Notes: generated from the sequence alone by a model not told the origin. DNA of 64,000 bases from Betaproteobacteria bacterium (GCA_947458265.1 CANGYF010000012.1:62001-126000); one strand, 5' to 3'. Shown: positions 8,098 to 19,694, numbered from the stretch's first letter. A program made the numbers and translations.

Positions 8098-8967
8098 TTA
8101 CAGCGCGTAGACGACGACGAACAGCAGCAGCCAGACGACGTCGACGAAGTGCCAGTACCAGGCGACGCCCTCGAAGCCGAAGTGGTTCTCAGGCGTGAAA
8201 TGACCCTTCGCGCAGCGGATCGTGATCACGATCAGCATGATGGTGCCGATCGTCACGTGGAAGCCGTGGAACCCGGTCAGCATGAAGAACGTCGCGCCGT
8301 AGGCACCCATGTCGAGCTGCAGGTTCAGGTCGCGCCAGGCGTGCACATACTCGTAGCCCTGAACGAACAGGAACACCGTGCCCAGGACGATCGTGGCAAC
8401 CATCCAGCGCACCAGCGCCGGCCGGTTGTTGGCGAGCAGAGCCCAATGCGCCAGCGTGATCGTGACGCCGGAGGCCAGCAGCAGCATCGTGTTGATTGCC
8501 GGCAGGCCGAACGCGGAGATCGTCTGGAACGACTCGCGGATGCCCGGGCCAGCGACCGGCCAGGACGCCGTGAACTCCGGCCAGAGCAGGCGGCTGTCGA
8601 GGCTGCCAAGGTCCGGCACCGAGATCACCCGCATGTAGAACAGCACACCGAAGAACGCGGCGAAGAACATCACCTCGGAGAAGATGAACCAGCCCATCGA
8701 CCAGCGGAAGGAGATGTCGACCCGCTTGCTGTACAGGCCACCTTCGCTCTCGCCGATCACCGTACCGAACCAGCCGAACATCATGTAGAACAGGATGCAC
8801 AGCCCGCCGATCAGCATGAACTTGCCCCAGCCGACATCGTTCATCCAGAGTGTCGTGCCCAGCGCCATGAAGAACAGCGCGAACGACCCGAAGATCGGCC
8901 AGGTCGAAGGCTGCGGGACGAAGTAGTGGGGGGCAGTGCTGCTGCTGGCGGTGGCCGACTGGCTCAT
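8098..8967 (-). CDS. coxC: Cytochrome c oxidase subunit III
   Basis: A 289-residue subunit III of the aa3 oxidase with seven predicted membrane helices. Diagnostic stretches are PSTWPIFGSFALF, WSMGWFIFSEVMFFAAFFG, QGYEYVHAW, FFMLTGFHGFHVTIGT and AVAWYWHFVDVVWLLLF-like GVAWYWHFVDVVWL near the C-terminus. ATG 8967 is chosen because GGAG lies seven bases before it; a TTG two codons upstream is less likely. It follows ctaG by 28 bases on the same strand. Subunit III stabilises the catalytic core and the D-pathway of proton uptake. Confidence 0.96.
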   Translation of the reverse strand: MSQSATASSSTAPHYFVPQPSTWPIFGSFALFFMALGTTLWMNDVGWGKFMLIGGLCILFYMMFGWFGTVIGESEGGLYSKRVDISFRWSMGWFIFSEVMFFAAFFGVLFYMRVISVPDLGSLDSRLLWPEFTASWPVAGPGIRESFQTISAFGLPAINTMLLLASGVTITLAHWALLANNRPALVRWMVATIVLGTVFLFVQGYEYVHAWRDLNLQLDMGAYGATFFMLTGFHGFHVTIGTIMLIVITIRCAKGHFTPENHFGFEGVAWYWHFVDVVWLLLFVVVYAL

Positions 8968-8995
8968 GGGCAACTCCGTTGGACCTTGGCGGTCT

Positions 8996-9655
8996 CTACT
9001 GGATCTTCGATTGCGGTGCCGTCACCCCTGCCGGTGCGGCCGCCGTGGCCAGCGGGGTACCCGCCTGGGCACGGCCAGCCACCTCGAAGAAGGTGAACGA
9101 CAGGGTGATTGTATTCACATCGGACGGCAAGGATGGATCGACCACGAAGGCGATTGGCATCTGCCGCGTCTCGCCGGCGGCCATCTCCTGCTTGTCGAAG
9201 CAGAAGCATTCGATCTTGCGGAAGAACTGCGCGGCCAGCATGGGGCCGTAGCTGGGGATGGCCTGCCCGGTGACCGCACGGCCGGCGACGTTCGAAACCT
9301 CGTAGACCACCGTAGCGATCTCGCCCGGATGCACCCGCACGCTGGTCTCGAGCGGCTTGAAGGTCCAGGGCAGGTTGCTGCGCAGGTTGGCATCGAACTC
9401 GACGGTGACGCTGCGGCTGGTGTCGACCTGGGTATTCGCCGGCTTGTGGTCGTCGCGCTTGACGATGCGGTTGATGCCGGTGACGTCGCAGAGCTTCTCG
9501 TAGAACGGCACCAGCGCGAAGCCGAAGCCGAACATGAGGCCGGTGACCACCAGCAGTTTGCGAAGGGTCACCCGGTTGTCGGAAGCCGTGTCGCCGGCGT
9601 CCGGGCCGCCATGCCCGGGTTGCATCGGCGCCGGCCTGTCGTTGCCGCCGTCCAT
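8996..9655 (-). CDS. ctaG: Cytochrome c oxidase assembly protein CtaG/Cox11
   Basis: A 219-residue Cox11-type copper chaperone that delivers copper to the CuB site of subunit I. There is one transmembrane segment (about residues 35-52), followed by a periplasmic immunoglobulin-like domain. FYEKLCDVTGI and the copper-binding FFRKIECFCFDKQ motif with its CxC pair are present, and FVVDPSLPSDVNTITLSFTFF closes the domain. The Ala-rich tail of about 25 residues is not conserved. Its ATG overlaps the stop of the 55-residue gene upstream by one base (TGATG), so the two are probably translationally coupled. Confidence 0.95.
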   Translation of the reverse strand: MDGGNDRPAPMQPGHGGPDAGDTASDNRVTLRKLLVVTGLMFGFGFALVPFYEKLCDVTGINRIVKRDDHKPANTQVDTSRSVTVEFDANLRSNLPWTFKPLETSVRVHPGEIATVVYEVSNVAGRAVTGQAIPSYGPMLAAQFFRKIECFCFDKQEMAAGETRQMPIAFVVDPSLPSDVNTITLSFTFFEVAGRAQAGTPLATAAAPAGVTAPQSKIQ

Positions 9656-9822
9656 CAGCCAGCCATCCTTGCCACCTGGTAGATGTAGAAGGCAAACACC
9701 AGGACAGCGGCCGCCCCGAGCATCAGCGCGGTACGCAGGGCTTTACGCCGCTGGGTGCGCTGACGCTCGTCGGCCGACAGGTTATCGAGGTCGATGCCTG
9801 GCATGGCGTCGCTGTCCGTCAT
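9655..9822 (-). CDS. Cytochrome oxidase small assembly protein
   Basis: A 55-residue protein with an acidic N-terminal segment (MTDSDAMPGIDLDNLSADER), a basic patch QRRKALR, and one C-terminal membrane helix LMLGAAAVLVFAFYIYQVARM. It lies four bases after the coxA stop and overlaps the ctaG start by one base. Genes of this size and layout occur at this position in many betaproteobacterial oxidase operons and are annotated as small assembly proteins. The start at 9822 gives the conserved size; the open frame extends upstream only antisense to nothing useful and inside coxA. Function inferred from position. Confidence 0.75.
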   Translation of the reverse strand: MTDSDAMPGIDLDNLSADERQRTQRRKALRTALMLGAAAVLVFAFYIYQVARMAG

Positions 9823-9826
9823 CTGC

Positions 9827-11413
9827 TCAGCGCACCACCGGCGGGGTCTCGAACGTGTGGTGGGGCGCCGGCGACGGCACCGTCCACTCGAGGCCCTGCG
9901 CACCTTCCCACGGCTTGTCTGCCGCCTTCTCGCCACCGCGGATGCAGCTGACCACGATGTACAGGAAGAGCAGTTGGGTGATACCGAAGCCGAACGCGCC
10001 GATGGTGGAGATCATGTTGAAGTCGGCGAACTGCAGCGCGTAGTCGGGTACGCGGCGCGGCATGCCGGCCAGGCCGAGGAAGTGCTGCACGAAGAAGGTG
10101 ATGTTGAAGAAGATCACCGACAGCCAGAAGTGAGCCTTGCCCAGCGTCTCGTTGTACATGTGGCCGGTCCATTTCGGCAGCCAGTAGTACACGCCGGCGA
10201 ACAGCGCAAACAGCGAACCCGCCACCAGCACGTAGTGGAAGTGCGCAACCACGAAGTAGGTGTCGTGCAGCTGGATGTCGATCGGGGTGATCGCCAGGAT
10301 CAGGCCGGTGAAGCCGCCCATCGTGAACACGAAGATGAAGCCGCAGGCGAACAGCATCGGGGTCTCGAAGGTCATCGAGCCCTTCCACATCGTCGCTACC
10401 CAGTTGAACACCTTCACGCCGGTGGGCACTGCAATGAGCATCGTCGCGTACATGAAGAACAGCTGGGCGGTCGCCGGCATGCCGACGGTGAACATGTGGT
10501 GCGCCCACACGATGAACGACAGGATGGCGATCGACGAGGTGGCGTACACCATGGAGGTGTAGCCGAACAGCGGCTTGCGGGCGAAGGCCGGGATGATCTC
10601 CGACACGATGCCGAAGGCCGGCAGGATCATGATGTAGACCTCGGGGTGCCCGAAGAACCAGAACACGTGCTGGAACAGCACCGGGTCGCCGCCGCCGGCC
10701 GCGTTGAAGAAGTGGGTGTCGAAGTGGCGGTCGGTCAGGATCATGGTGATCGCGCCAGCCAGCACCGGCATCACGGCGATCAGCAGGTAGGCGGTGATCA
10801 GCCAGGTCCAGCAGAACAGCGGCATCTTCATCAGCGTCATGCCGGGGGCGCGCATGTTCAGGATCGTGGTGACGATGTTGATCGAACCCATGATCGACGA
10901 GGCGCCGAGGATGTGCAGCGCGAAGATCGCCAGGTCCATGCCGGGACCCATCTGCACCGACAGCGGCGGGTAGAGCGTCCAGCCGCCGGCTGCCGCGCCA
11001 CCGGGCACGAAGAACGAGATCACCAGCAGCAGGGCTGCCGGGGGCAGAAGCCAGAAGCTCCAGTTGTTCATCCGCGCGAAGGCCATGTCGGCCGCGCCGA
11101 TCTGCAGCGGGATCATCCAGTTCGCGAAGCCGACGAAGGCCGGCATGATCGCGCCGAACACCATGATCACGCCGTGCATCGTGGTGAGCTGGTTGAACAC
11201 TTCGGGCTCGACCAGCTGCAGGCCGGGCTGGAACAGCTCGGAGCGCAGCGCCAGGGCGAGGATGCCGCCCACCAGGAACATCGTGAAGCTGAACCACAGG
11301 TACATCGTGCCGATGTCCTTGTGGTTGGTCGTCGTGATCCAGCGCATCAGCCCGGTCGGCTGGGCGTGCGCGTGGTGGTCATGGACGGCCGGATGGGAAT
11401 GGGTGGCCTGCAT
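9827..11413 (-). CDS. coxA: Cytochrome c oxidase subunit I
   Basis: A 528-residue heme-copper oxidase catalytic subunit with twelve membrane helices. It carries the heme a and a3/CuB ligands in their usual settings: [28 protein letters not shown] (CuB His and the cross-linked Tyr), [10 protein letters not shown] (two CuB His) and [13 protein letters not shown] (heme a3 and a His). The HPEVYI and MGG..G elements make it an A1-type (aa3) enzyme. GGGAGAC precedes the ATG. It follows coxB by 87 bases and precedes the small assembly gene and ctaG on the same strand. Confidence 0.98.
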   Translation of the reverse strand: MQATHSHPAVHDHHAHAQPTGLMRWITTTNHKDIGTMYLWFSFTMFLVGGILALALRSELFQPGLQLVEPEVFNQLTTMHGVIMVFGAIMPAFVGFANWMIPLQIGAADMAFARMNNWSFWLLPPAALLLVISFFVPGGAAAGGWTLYPPLSVQMGPGMDLAIFALHILGASSIMGSINIVTTILNMRAPGMTLMKMPLFCWTWLITAYLLIAVMPVLAGAITMILTDRHFDTHFFNAAGGGDPVLFQHVFWFFGHPEVYIMILPAFGIVSEIIPAFARKPLFGYTSMVYATSSIAILSFIVWAHHMFTVGMPATAQLFFMYATMLIAVPTGVKVFNWVATMWKGSMTFETPMLFACGFIFVFTMGGFTGLILAITPIDIQLHDTYFVVAHFHYVLVAGSLFALFAGVYYWLPKWTGHMYNETLGKAHFWLSVIFFNITFFVQHFLGLAGMPRRVPDYALQFADFNMISTIGAFGFGITQLLFLYIVVSCIRGGEKAADKPWEGAQGLEWTVPSPAPHHTFETPPVVR

Positions 11414-11500
11414 GTTTCGTCTCCCTGGTGTACCTGGCGTAACGGGTTGTGCGCGATATTTCGATGAAGATTCGGGGCGTGTCGCTGCCGGTGGATCCGG

Positions 11501-12526
11501 TCAGCCGCCGCTGGCGCTGCGCGCCGCGACGGAGGTCGCCGCGCGTGCCGGGACATCGGCCGCCGGCGCTGCTGCAGCCGGGGCGACCGGTGCCGCGACC
11601 GCCGGGGTGGCGGGCGCTGCGGCAGCGGGGGCGGCGGGCGCTGCTGCGGCTGGCGCAGGCGCCGCACCGGCACCGGCCGTACGGGCTTTCTGCCGCTCGG
11701 CTGCCCAGGCACGGAAGTCCTCGACCGACTTCACCTCGACCACGATCGGCATGAAACCATGTTCCTTGCCGCACAGTTCGGCGCAGACGCCGCGGTAGAC
11801 GCCCACGGCAGTGGCCTTGAACCAGGTATCGCGGATGAAGCCCGGGATCGCGTCCTGCTTCACGCCGAGGGCAGGCACCCACCACGCATGCAGCACGTCG
11901 TTGGCGGTGGTGAGGATGCGGACCTTCTTGCCCACCGGCACCACAAGCCGGTTGTCGACATCGAGCAGGTAGTCGGCATCCTTCGGCTTGACGTTCGTGC
12001 GTTCCTCGTAGGAGGTGGCCAGCGCGGAGTAGAACGCGATGCCGTCGGCGACATCCTTCAGGTCGCCCTCGCCCTTCAGGTAGTCGTAGCCCCACTGCCA
12101 CTGGTAGCCGGTGGCCTTGATGGTGAGGTCGGGCGACGAGGTGTCCTTCATCGCGATCACCGTCTTCGTGGCCGGCCAGGCCATCAGGATCAGGATCACG
12201 AACGGCACCACCGTCCAGACGATCTCGACCGTGGTGTTCTCGTGGAACTGGGCCGGCTCGTGGCCTGCCGATTTCCGGTGGTAGATGATCGCGTAGAACA
12301 TCGCGCTGAACACCGCCACGAAGATCACGGCGCAGAAGATCAGGACGAGCGTGTGCAGGTCGTAGATCTGAGAGGCGATCTCGCTGACCGGCGGTTGCAG
12401 GTTGTACTTCGACGCGGCCTGGTAGGCCGGGCCTGCAGCCTCCTGCGCGAAGGATGCCGCGGGGAGCAGCAGGCTGGCGATGCCGGCCAGGGCCGAAGGA
12501 ATGCGGGGGTGGTGCGGAAGATTCAT
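11501..12526 (-). CDS. coxB: Cytochrome c oxidase subunit II
   Basis: A 341-residue subunit II: signal peptide (cleavage near FAQE, residue 28), two membrane helices, and a periplasmic cupredoxin domain. The CuA site is intact: His in DVLHAWWVPALG, then CAELCGKEHGFM with both cysteines, Glu, His and Met. There is no C-terminal cytochrome c domain. Instead the last 60 or so residues are almost only Ala and Pro with some Val, an unusual tail. ATG 12526 is preceded by GGAG at six bases. It is the first gene of the run coxB-coxA-small protein-ctaG-coxC; a 104-base gap separates it from the DUF2244 gene. Confidence 0.96.
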   Translation of the reverse strand: MNLPHHPRIPSALAGIASLLLPAASFAQEAAGPAYQAASKYNLQPPVSEIASQIYDLHTLVLIFCAVIFVAVFSAMFYAIIYHRKSAGHEPAQFHENTTVEIVWTVVPFVILILMAWPATKTVIAMKDTSSPDLTIKATGYQWQWGYDYLKGEGDLKDVADGIAFYSALATSYEERTNVKPKDADYLLDVDNRLVVPVGKKVRILTTANDVLHAWWVPALGVKQDAIPGFIRDTWFKATAVGVYRGVCAELCGKEHGFMPIVVEVKSVEDFRAWAAERQKARTAGAGAAPAPAAAAPAAPAAAAPATPAVAAPVAPAAAAPAADVPARAATSVAARSASGG

Positions 12527-12630
12527 GAAGACTCCGGTGTGCGATGCGACCTGCAGCCGTGGCATTGATTTCGGAAGGATATCGGAAGCGGTTTTCGGTG
12601 GTGCTGTTCGGTGCGTTCGACCAAGTGAGC

Positions 12631-13152
12631 TCAGGCAGCCGCGGCGCGCGCGTGGCGGATGCGGGTGACCAGGTAATCGGCCGCGGCAGTGCGCTCGACC
12701 TCGGTCATCAGGTGCCCGATCGGGTGCACCCGGCCATGCGAACGCAGCGCGAGGACGCTCTTGCGCGCGATGCCGGCCGGCTCGAACACGACCTGCACCC
12801 AGTGCAGGTTGAAACGCAATTCTTCAGTACGGCCGCGCACCGAGCGCCGCAAAACCAGCTCGTGCCCGCTGGCACTGACCGTCTCGTAGTCGCTGTCACC
12901 GGCGCGCAGCCAGCGGAACGCGAAAACGATCATCGCCATCTCGAGTCCGGCGAACGGCATGACCAGCCAGGCACCCTGCGCGGCCACGACCAGTGCCACG
13001 ACCAGCACCGGTACGCACATGCCGGCGGCCACCCAGTTCCGTACAGCGGGCGACAGCGAGCGGTTCGGACGGGCAGTCAGGCTCAGGCCGACTGTCGGGT
13101 CAGAACGCTTCCGGTCTTCCGATGGCACCGCGGTGATCGCAACGGATCCCAC
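12631..13152 (-). CDS. DUF2244 domain-containing membrane protein
   Basis: A 173-residue protein of the DUF2244 family, with two adjacent hydrophobic helices (NWVAAGMCVPVLVVALVVAA and the following LVMPFAGLEMAMIVFAFRWL) and a basic C-terminal domain ending in EVERTAAADYLVTRIRHA. The core LTARPNRSLSP opens the family domain. GTG at 13152 is preferred because GAGG lies five bases upstream and the length then matches the family; the frame stays open to 13440 but that part has no family features. DUF2244 genes are common just upstream of coxB in proteobacteria, so an oxidase-related role is plausible; it is unproven. Confidence 0.75.
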   Translation of the reverse strand: MGSVAITAVPSEDRKRSDPTVGLSLTARPNRSLSPAVRNWVAAGMCVPVLVVALVVAAQGAWLVMPFAGLEMAMIVFAFRWLRAGDSDYETVSASGHELVLRRSVRGRTEELRFNLHWVQVVFEPAGIARKSVLALRSHGRVHPIGHLMTEVERTAAADYLVTRIRHARAAAA

Positions 13153-13556
13153 ATCGGCCTCGATCGTAGTGATTTCGAATCTCCCTGCGCGGCTGGCAAC
13201 CGACGAGCCAGTACAGGACAACAGCCTGACCGGCGGCGGGCTTCTCGGACGGGCCCGCTGGCCGGGATTCGCGGCCCTGCGGACCGCTCGACGGACACGG
13301 CCGAAGCCGCTCTGGAACTGCGGCCACGAGGCCGTATCTACTGCTTGCAGGCAAGCCACAGCCATACCTGCGATGAACGCGATGCGGACAGCATCAGGCG
13401 ACTCACCGTCGCTGTCCGGACTTGTCCCGGTGGTCGCCACAGCCCGTGAGGGAGGCGCTGCAACGGCACTCTGAGGAACCCCGGGCCTACCTTCAGGCCG
13501 GGTCAGACACGGCCTTTCGACGCGCCCGCGAATCTAGCACAGCAGGCATGGCAGCT
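13153..13556. other. 404-base intergenic stretch between bioD and the DUF2244 gene
   Basis: No convincing gene is visible. An open frame continues upstream from the DUF2244 gene to 13440 and contains a short hydrophobic run, but it has no Shine-Dalgarno and no recognisable domain. The stretch should hold the end of the biotin operon transcript and probably promoter elements for the DUF2244/cox genes; I found no clear hexamer pair. Confidence 0.5.
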
Positions 13557-15201
<1,645 letters not shown>

Positions 15202-15205
<4 letters not shown>

Positions 15206-15987
15206 GGCGAAGGCAGGGGCTGGGGCGACGGGTGACGCTCGGCAGTGGCAAGCGCTTCGATCGTAGCGGCAAGCAGCGCCGCGTGTACGACGGGCAATGC
15301 GTGCCCACCTCCCGCCACCGGCAGCCAGCGCGCGCCCGACACTGCGCCGGCCATCGCCCGGGCCGCCTGTACTGGCACCAGCGCATCCTGCATTCCGTGC
15401 ACAACGGCCACCGGCATGCCGAGGCCGTGCAGCACCCCGCGCAGGTCCGCCTCGCGCAGGCAGTCCAGCCCCGCCAGCAGGTCGGCACGGAATGCGGATG
15501 CCGCTTCCCCGGGGCCCGGCCGGTCGAACGACCGGCGCAGGCGCCGCAACAGGTTCGGTGCGTCGGCCGAGCCCATCGCGCTGAGCGAAGCCAGGCGCGA
15601 CTGCGCGGACGGCAGCGAGGTCGCCGCAAGCGTACGGAACGCGTCGAAGTCCGCCATCGGCATCCCGGGCAGTTGGTCGTCGCCGGCGACGAAGCGCGGC
15701 GTCGCACCGGCCAGCACCATCGCGGCGATCGCCCCCGCATCGACCGATGCGCGGGTGATCGCCACCGTCGCGCCGAGCGACCAGGCACAGATGCCGAACG
15801 GCGCCGCGGCCCCGGCTGTCACCGCCGCCACGCGCCGGTCGATCGCGGCGGCAGCCTCGCGGCAGGCCACCGCCTCCACCCTGAGCCCGGTCGGCAGCGC
15901 GGCACGCAGTTCATCGAACACCGATGGTCCGAACCCCCAGCCCGGCAGCAGCAGCCAGTCGGCGATCGGACACTCGCGCTCAACCAT
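15202..15987 (-). CDS. bioH: Pimeloyl-ACP methyl ester esterase BioH-like
   Basis: A 261-residue alpha/beta hydrolase that would remove the methyl ester from pimeloyl-ACP methyl ester, ending chain elongation for biotin. The catalytic triad is visible as Ser70 in CAWSLGA, Asp201 in MQDALVP and His229 in GGGHALP, and the N-terminal LLLPGWGFG carries the oxyanion-hole region. The nucleophile elbow has Ala in place of the usual first Gly. It overlaps bioF by eight bases and bioC by four. Position between bioF and bioC supports BioH over a generic hydrolase. Confidence 0.85.
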
Positions 15988-17158
15988 GCCGCGCCTCGAT
16001 GTCATGCAGGGCCTCGCACAGACGGTCGACCTGCTGCAGCGTGTGCGCGGCCGACAGCGACACGCGCAGGCGCGCGCTGCCGGTCGGGACGGTCGGTGGA
16101 CGGATCGCCGGCACCAGCAGGCCGACTTCGGCCAGTCGCGCCGACAGCGCCACCGCCTCGGCCGAACCTCCGACCACCCATGGCTGTATCGCGGTCGACG
16201 ACGGCAGCGCACGCCCGCTGCGCAATCCCCGCACGCCGTCCTGCCAGCGCCGGACCAGCGCGGCGAGGTGCTCGCGCCGCTGCGGTTCCTGCTCGATCAG
16301 GCGCAGGCTCTCCTGCAGGCCGCACGCGATCATCGGCGGCAATGCCGTGGTGAAGACATAGGTGCGTGCCGACTGCACCAGGGTGTCGATCACCTCGGGC
16401 GCGGCGGCCACGAAGGCCCCGAACACGCCGGCCGCCTTGCTGAGCGTACCCATGTAGATCACCCGGTCGAGCACCTCTGCCGGATCGATGCCGAAATGCG
16501 CCAGGCAGCCGCGCCCTTCACCGAGCACGCCGAAGCCATGGGCATCGTCGACCAGCAGCCAGGCGTCGAAACGCGCCGCCAGTTCGAGCAGCGCCGGCAG
16601 CGGCGCGATGTCGCCATCCATGCTGAACACGCCATCGACCATGATCATCCGCACCCGGGCCTGGCTGCCGGCCAGCTGGCGCTCCAGCGCCGCCAGGTCG
16701 CCATGCGGATGGCGGTGGAAGGTCGCGCGCGACAGCAGCGCACCATCGTTCAGGCAGGCATGGTTCAGTCGGTCGCCGAAGACGGCGTCACCGCGCCCGA
16801 GCAATGCGGTCGCCACGCCGAGGTTGGCCATGTAGCCGGTCGAGAACAGCAGCGCCGCCGGAAAGCCGGAGAAGCGCGCGAGCGCCTGCTCGAGCGCCTC
16901 GTGCGCATCGCTGTGCCCGGTCAGCAGGTGCGAGGCGCCGGCACCGGTGCCATGGCGCTGCGCGCCCTCGGTTACCGCACGCACGATGCCGGGATGCGCG
17001 GCGAGCCCGAGGTAGTCGTTGCTGCAGAACGACACGCATTCGCGGCCGTCGATGGTCACGCAGACGCCCTGCGGCGAATCCAGCCGACGCCGTGTACGGC
17101 GCAGCGATTCGGCCTCCAGCCCGGCGAGCCGCGCTGAGAGGTCGGACAGCCTGGTCAC
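15980..17158 (-). CDS. bioF: 8-amino-7-oxononanoate synthase
   Basis: A 392-residue PLP-dependent alpha-oxoamine synthase that condenses pimeloyl-ACP (or CoA) with L-alanine. Signatures are CVSFCSNDYLGLAAHP, HGTGAGASHLLTGHSDAHEALE, DDAHGFGVLGEGRGCL (PLP-ring Asp and His), and TLSKAAGVFGAFVA, where the Lys forms the Schiff base. GTG at 17158 gives MTRLSDL as the start, six bases after the bioB stop, which suits an operon. Length is normal for the family. Confidence 0.95.
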   Translation of the reverse strand: MTRLSDLSARLAGLEAESLRRTRRRLDSPQGVCVTIDGRECVSFCSNDYLGLAAHPGIVRAVTEGAQRHGTGAGASHLLTGHSDAHEALEQALARFSGFPAALLFSTGYMANLGVATALLGRGDAVFGDRLNHACLNDGALLSRATFHRHPHGDLAALERQLAGSQARVRMIMVDGVFSMDGDIAPLPALLELAARFDAWLLVDDAHGFGVLGEGRGCLAHFGIDPAEVLDRVIYMGTLSKAAGVFGAFVAAAPEVIDTLVQSARTYVFTTALPPMIACGLQESLRLIEQEPQRREHLAALVRRWQDGVRGLRSGRALPSSTAIQPWVVGGSAEAVALSARLAEVGLLVPAIRPPTVPTGSARLRVSLSAAHTLQQVDRLCEALHDIEARHG

Positions 17159-17164
17159 TTCGCC

Positions 17165-18163
17165 TCAGTGCCCCGTGGCAGGCTCGAGCCCGTGGATGCC
17201 CAGACGGTCGAACAGCGCATGGTCGCGCTCGACGTCGGGATTGCCGGTGGTGAGCAGCCGGTCGCCGTAGAACACCGAGTTGGCCCCGGCAAGGAAGCAC
17301 AGCGCCTGCACCGCCTCGGACATCTCTTCGCGCCCGGCCGACAGCCGCACCATCGCGCGCGGCATCGTGATGCGCGCCACAGCGACGGTACGCACGAACT
17401 CGAGCGGATCGAGCGCGTCCTCGTTCTCGAGCGGCGTGCCCGGCACCCGCACCAGGTGGTTGATCGGCACGCTCTCGGGACAGGGATCGAGGTTGGCCAG
17501 CGTGGCGATCAGCCCGGCGCGCTGGCGCCGGGTCTCGCCCATGCCGACGATGCCGCCGCAGCAGACGTTCATGCCCGCCGAACGCACCTGCGCCAGCGTG
17601 TCCAGCCGGTCCTGCTGGGTGCGCGTGGACACGATGTCGCCGTAGAACTCGGGCGCGGTATCGAGGTTGTGGTTGTAGTAGTCGAGCCCTGCCTCGCGCA
17701 GTTGCCCTGCCTGCCCCGGCTTCAGCATGCCGAGGGTCGCGCAGGTCTCCAGGCCCAGGGCCCGTACCTGGCGCACCATCGCCAATACCGGCTCGAGGTC
17801 GCGCTGCTTCGGGCTGCGCCACGCGGCGCCCATGCAGAAGCGGGTGGCACCGTTGGCCTTCGCGCTGCGCGCGGCTTCGACCACCGCATCCACGGACATC
17901 ATCGGCTCATTGTCCACGCCGGTGTCATGGCGCGCGGCCTGCGGGCAGTAGCCGCAATCCTCGGGGCAGCCGCCGGTCTTGATGGACAGCAGCGTGGAGC
18001 GCTGCACCGCGTTCGGATCGTGGTTCTCGCGGTGCACGGTCTGGGCCCGGAACATGAGGTCCGCGAACGGCAGGTCGAACAGCGCGACCACCGCATCCAC
18101 CGACCACGGTTGCGGGCGGGACGGGGAATCGGGGCATTGCGGGTGTTTCTCTAGGGTATCCAT
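17165..18163 (-). CDS. bioB: Biotin synthase
   Basis: A 332-residue radical SAM enzyme that inserts sulfur into dethiobiotin. The 4Fe-4S motif CPEDCGYC places Cys66, Cys70 and Cys73, and the 2Fe-2S ligands are in [19 protein letters not shown] and [26 protein letters not shown] and [12 protein letters not shown] are also diagnostic. ATG 18163 is chosen by comparison with family length; the open frame upstream runs antisense into comF. This is the first gene of the five-gene biotin operon. No BirA-type operator is visible in the short gap to comF. Confidence 0.97.
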   Translation of the reverse strand: MDTLEKHPQCPDSPSRPQPWSVDAVVALFDLPFADLMFRAQTVHRENHDPNAVQRSTLLSIKTGGCPEDCGYCPQAARHDTGVDNEPMMSVDAVVEAARSAKANGATRFCMGAAWRSPKQRDLEPVLAMVRQVRALGLETCATLGMLKPGQAGQLREAGLDYYNHNLDTAPEFYGDIVSTRTQQDRLDTLAQVRSAGMNVCCGGIVGMGETRRQRAGLIATLANLDPCPESVPINHLVRVPGTPLENEDALDPLEFVRTVAVARITMPRAMVRLSAGREEMSEAVQALCFLAGANSVFYGDRLLTTGNPDVERDHALFDRLGIHGLEPATGH

Positions 18164-18220
18164 GGACTCAGGCTGCGTGACGATGGCGGGCTCGCTGCAT
18201 CGAACGATGATCGGTCGCCC

Positions 18221-19165
18221 ATGCCTCGATGTCAAACCACCCACACCGGACTGCCTGCAGAAGTCGCGGGCACCCTCGATACGGTCCGCGTCGACACCGT
18301 CCACCACGGGGCACCGGTGACGGCAGGCACGCCGCCCGGATCATGGTGGCAGAGGCTGCGCAGTGCCTGGGCGGACGCCCCGCCGTGTGCGCTGTGCGAG
18401 GGCGGCTGCCAGGCGGGCATGCTGCTGTGCGCCGGCTGCCATCGCGACCTGCCCTGGCTCGACGCCGACCGCTGCCCGCGCTGCGGCGATGCGGCGCCGC
18501 CGTCGGGCGGCGGCGGCGTGCAGGCCTGCTGCGAACGCTGCCGGCGCGATCCGCCACCGTGCACCGTGCGGCTGGCGGCGCTCGATTACCGTTTCCCGGT
18601 CGATGCGATGGTGCGCCGGCTCAAGTTCGAAGGTGGGCTCTGGCTGGTGCCAGTGCTGGCCGGCCTGCTGCTCGAACGCTGCAGCGGTGCGCAGCGACCC
18701 GACTGCCTGCTTCCGGTGCCGCTGTCGGACCGGCGGCTCGCCGAGCGCGGCTTCAACCAGTCGGCCGAGATCGCACGAGTCTTGGGAAGGCATACCGGCA
18801 TCCCGCTGCAGCCGCTGCTGCTGCGCCGTGCGCGCGATACCCGGCCGCAATCCGGCCTGCCGCTGGCCGAACGTGCCGGCAACCTGCGCGGTGCCTTCGT
18901 CGTCGACCGGCCAGTGCGCGGCCTGCATGTCGCGCTCGTCGACGATGTCGCCACCACCGGTGCGACCGGTGCCGAGGCGGCGCGCGCCCTGTTGCGCGAG
19001 GGCGCGGCGCGGGTCGACCTGTGGACGGTCGCCCAGACCCTGCGCGGGCACGATGGAGTCGGTCTCATTGATCGTCGAGGAGGACAGCGGATCCGGGGTC
19101 AGTCCTTCGGGCCGGTGTGCCAGGCCGGCCAGCGTTCCAGCACCGCCGGGCTGTCGCTGCGGTAG
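18221..19165 (+). CDS. comF: ComF family protein (phosphoribosyltransferase-like)
   Basis: A protein of up to 314 residues with the ComF layout: an N-terminal zinc-binding region with paired cysteines ([28 protein letters not shown]) and a type I PRTase-like domain with [30 protein letters not shown] and the PRPP-binding loop [14 protein letters not shown]. ComF takes part in DNA uptake during transformation in some bacteria. The start is uncertain: ATG 18221 lacks a good Shine-Dalgarno, and GTG 18317 after ACGGGG is a good alternative. The last 40 or so residues lack family similarity and overlap the convergent DUF2889 gene by 67 bases. Confidence 0.88.
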   Translation: MPRCQTTHTGLPAEVAGTLDTVRVDTVHHGAPVTAGTPPGSWWQRLRSAWADAPPCALCEGGCQAGMLLCAGCHRDLPWLDADRCPRCGDAAPPSGGGGVQACCERCRRDPPPCTVRLAALDYRFPVDAMVRRLKFEGGLWLVPVLAGLLLERCSGAQRPDCLLPVPLSDRRLAERGFNQSAEIARVLGRHTGIPLQPLLLRRARDTRPQSGLPLAERAGNLRGAFVVDRPVRGLHVALVDDVATTGATGAEAARALLREGAARVDLWTVAQTLRGHDGVGLIDRRGGQRIRGQSFGPVCQAGQRSSTAGLSLR

Positions 19166-19656
19166 ATGTGGCAGGAATCGATCTGGTAGGGGCGCTTGTC
19201 GGATGGCCGCTGAAGGTCGCGTTCGGCACGCGCCCGCCCGGTGGCCTGATAGGCAGTGGTCGCCATCGGACCGAGCAGTTCCAGCAGGTGGGTGCAGCCG
19301 CGCGTGCCACCCAGCACCTCCAGGGTACGGCGGCGCCAGCCCGGCCCGATCTTCAGGCCGACCAGCGCCTTGAAGGCCGGGGCGATGTCGCCGCAGCCGC
19401 TGTAGGGCGAGGCTTCGGTGACCGCCTCGCAGTCGTGGATCAGGAAATCGAGGTCGATGGTCAGCCGGATGCGCATCTGGTGGATCGGATCGCCGGCGGC
19501 GCGCGACTTGCCGCCATCGCGCCGCTGGTGGTCATGGGTCTTCACGTCGACCATGAAGCCCTCGATATCCCACAGGCCGTCCTCGCGCTGGAAGCCCTGG
19601 CATTCGACGCGGCGGACATGGATCGCGGTACGCGGGGCAGGTTCGGACAGTGGCAT
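19099..19656 (-). CDS. DUF2889 domain-containing protein
   Basis: A 185-residue protein of the DUF2889 family of unknown function. Characteristic blocks are RRVECQGFQREDGLWDIEGF near the N-terminus, GDPIHQMRIRLTIDLDFLIHD, SPYSGCGDIAPAFKALVGLKIGPGW and GGTRGCTHLLELLGPMATTAYQ. There is no signal peptide or membrane segment. The gene lies 38 bases after the DUF1289 gene on the same strand and converges on comF. Related genes elsewhere often sit in aromatic or acyl-CoA catabolic neighbourhoods, but nothing here fixes a role. Confidence 0.85.
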   Translation of the reverse strand: MPLSEPAPRTAIHVRRVECQGFQREDGLWDIEGFMVDVKTHDHQRRDGGKSRAAGDPIHQMRIRLTIDLDFLIHDCEAVTEASPYSGCGDIAPAFKALVGLKIGPGWRRRTLEVLGGTRGCTHLLELLGPMATTAYQATGRARAERDLQRPSDKRPYQIDSCHIYRSDSPAVLERWPAWHTGPKD

Positions 19657-19694
19657 CTTGAAAACGTCGCTTCGGCGGTTGGAGGGGACTGCAA

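Noticed and set aside
13153-13440. N-terminal extension of the DUF2244 protein to 269 residues
   Set aside because: The extra 96 residues have no family features or ribosome-binding site; the GTG at 13152 gives the normal length.
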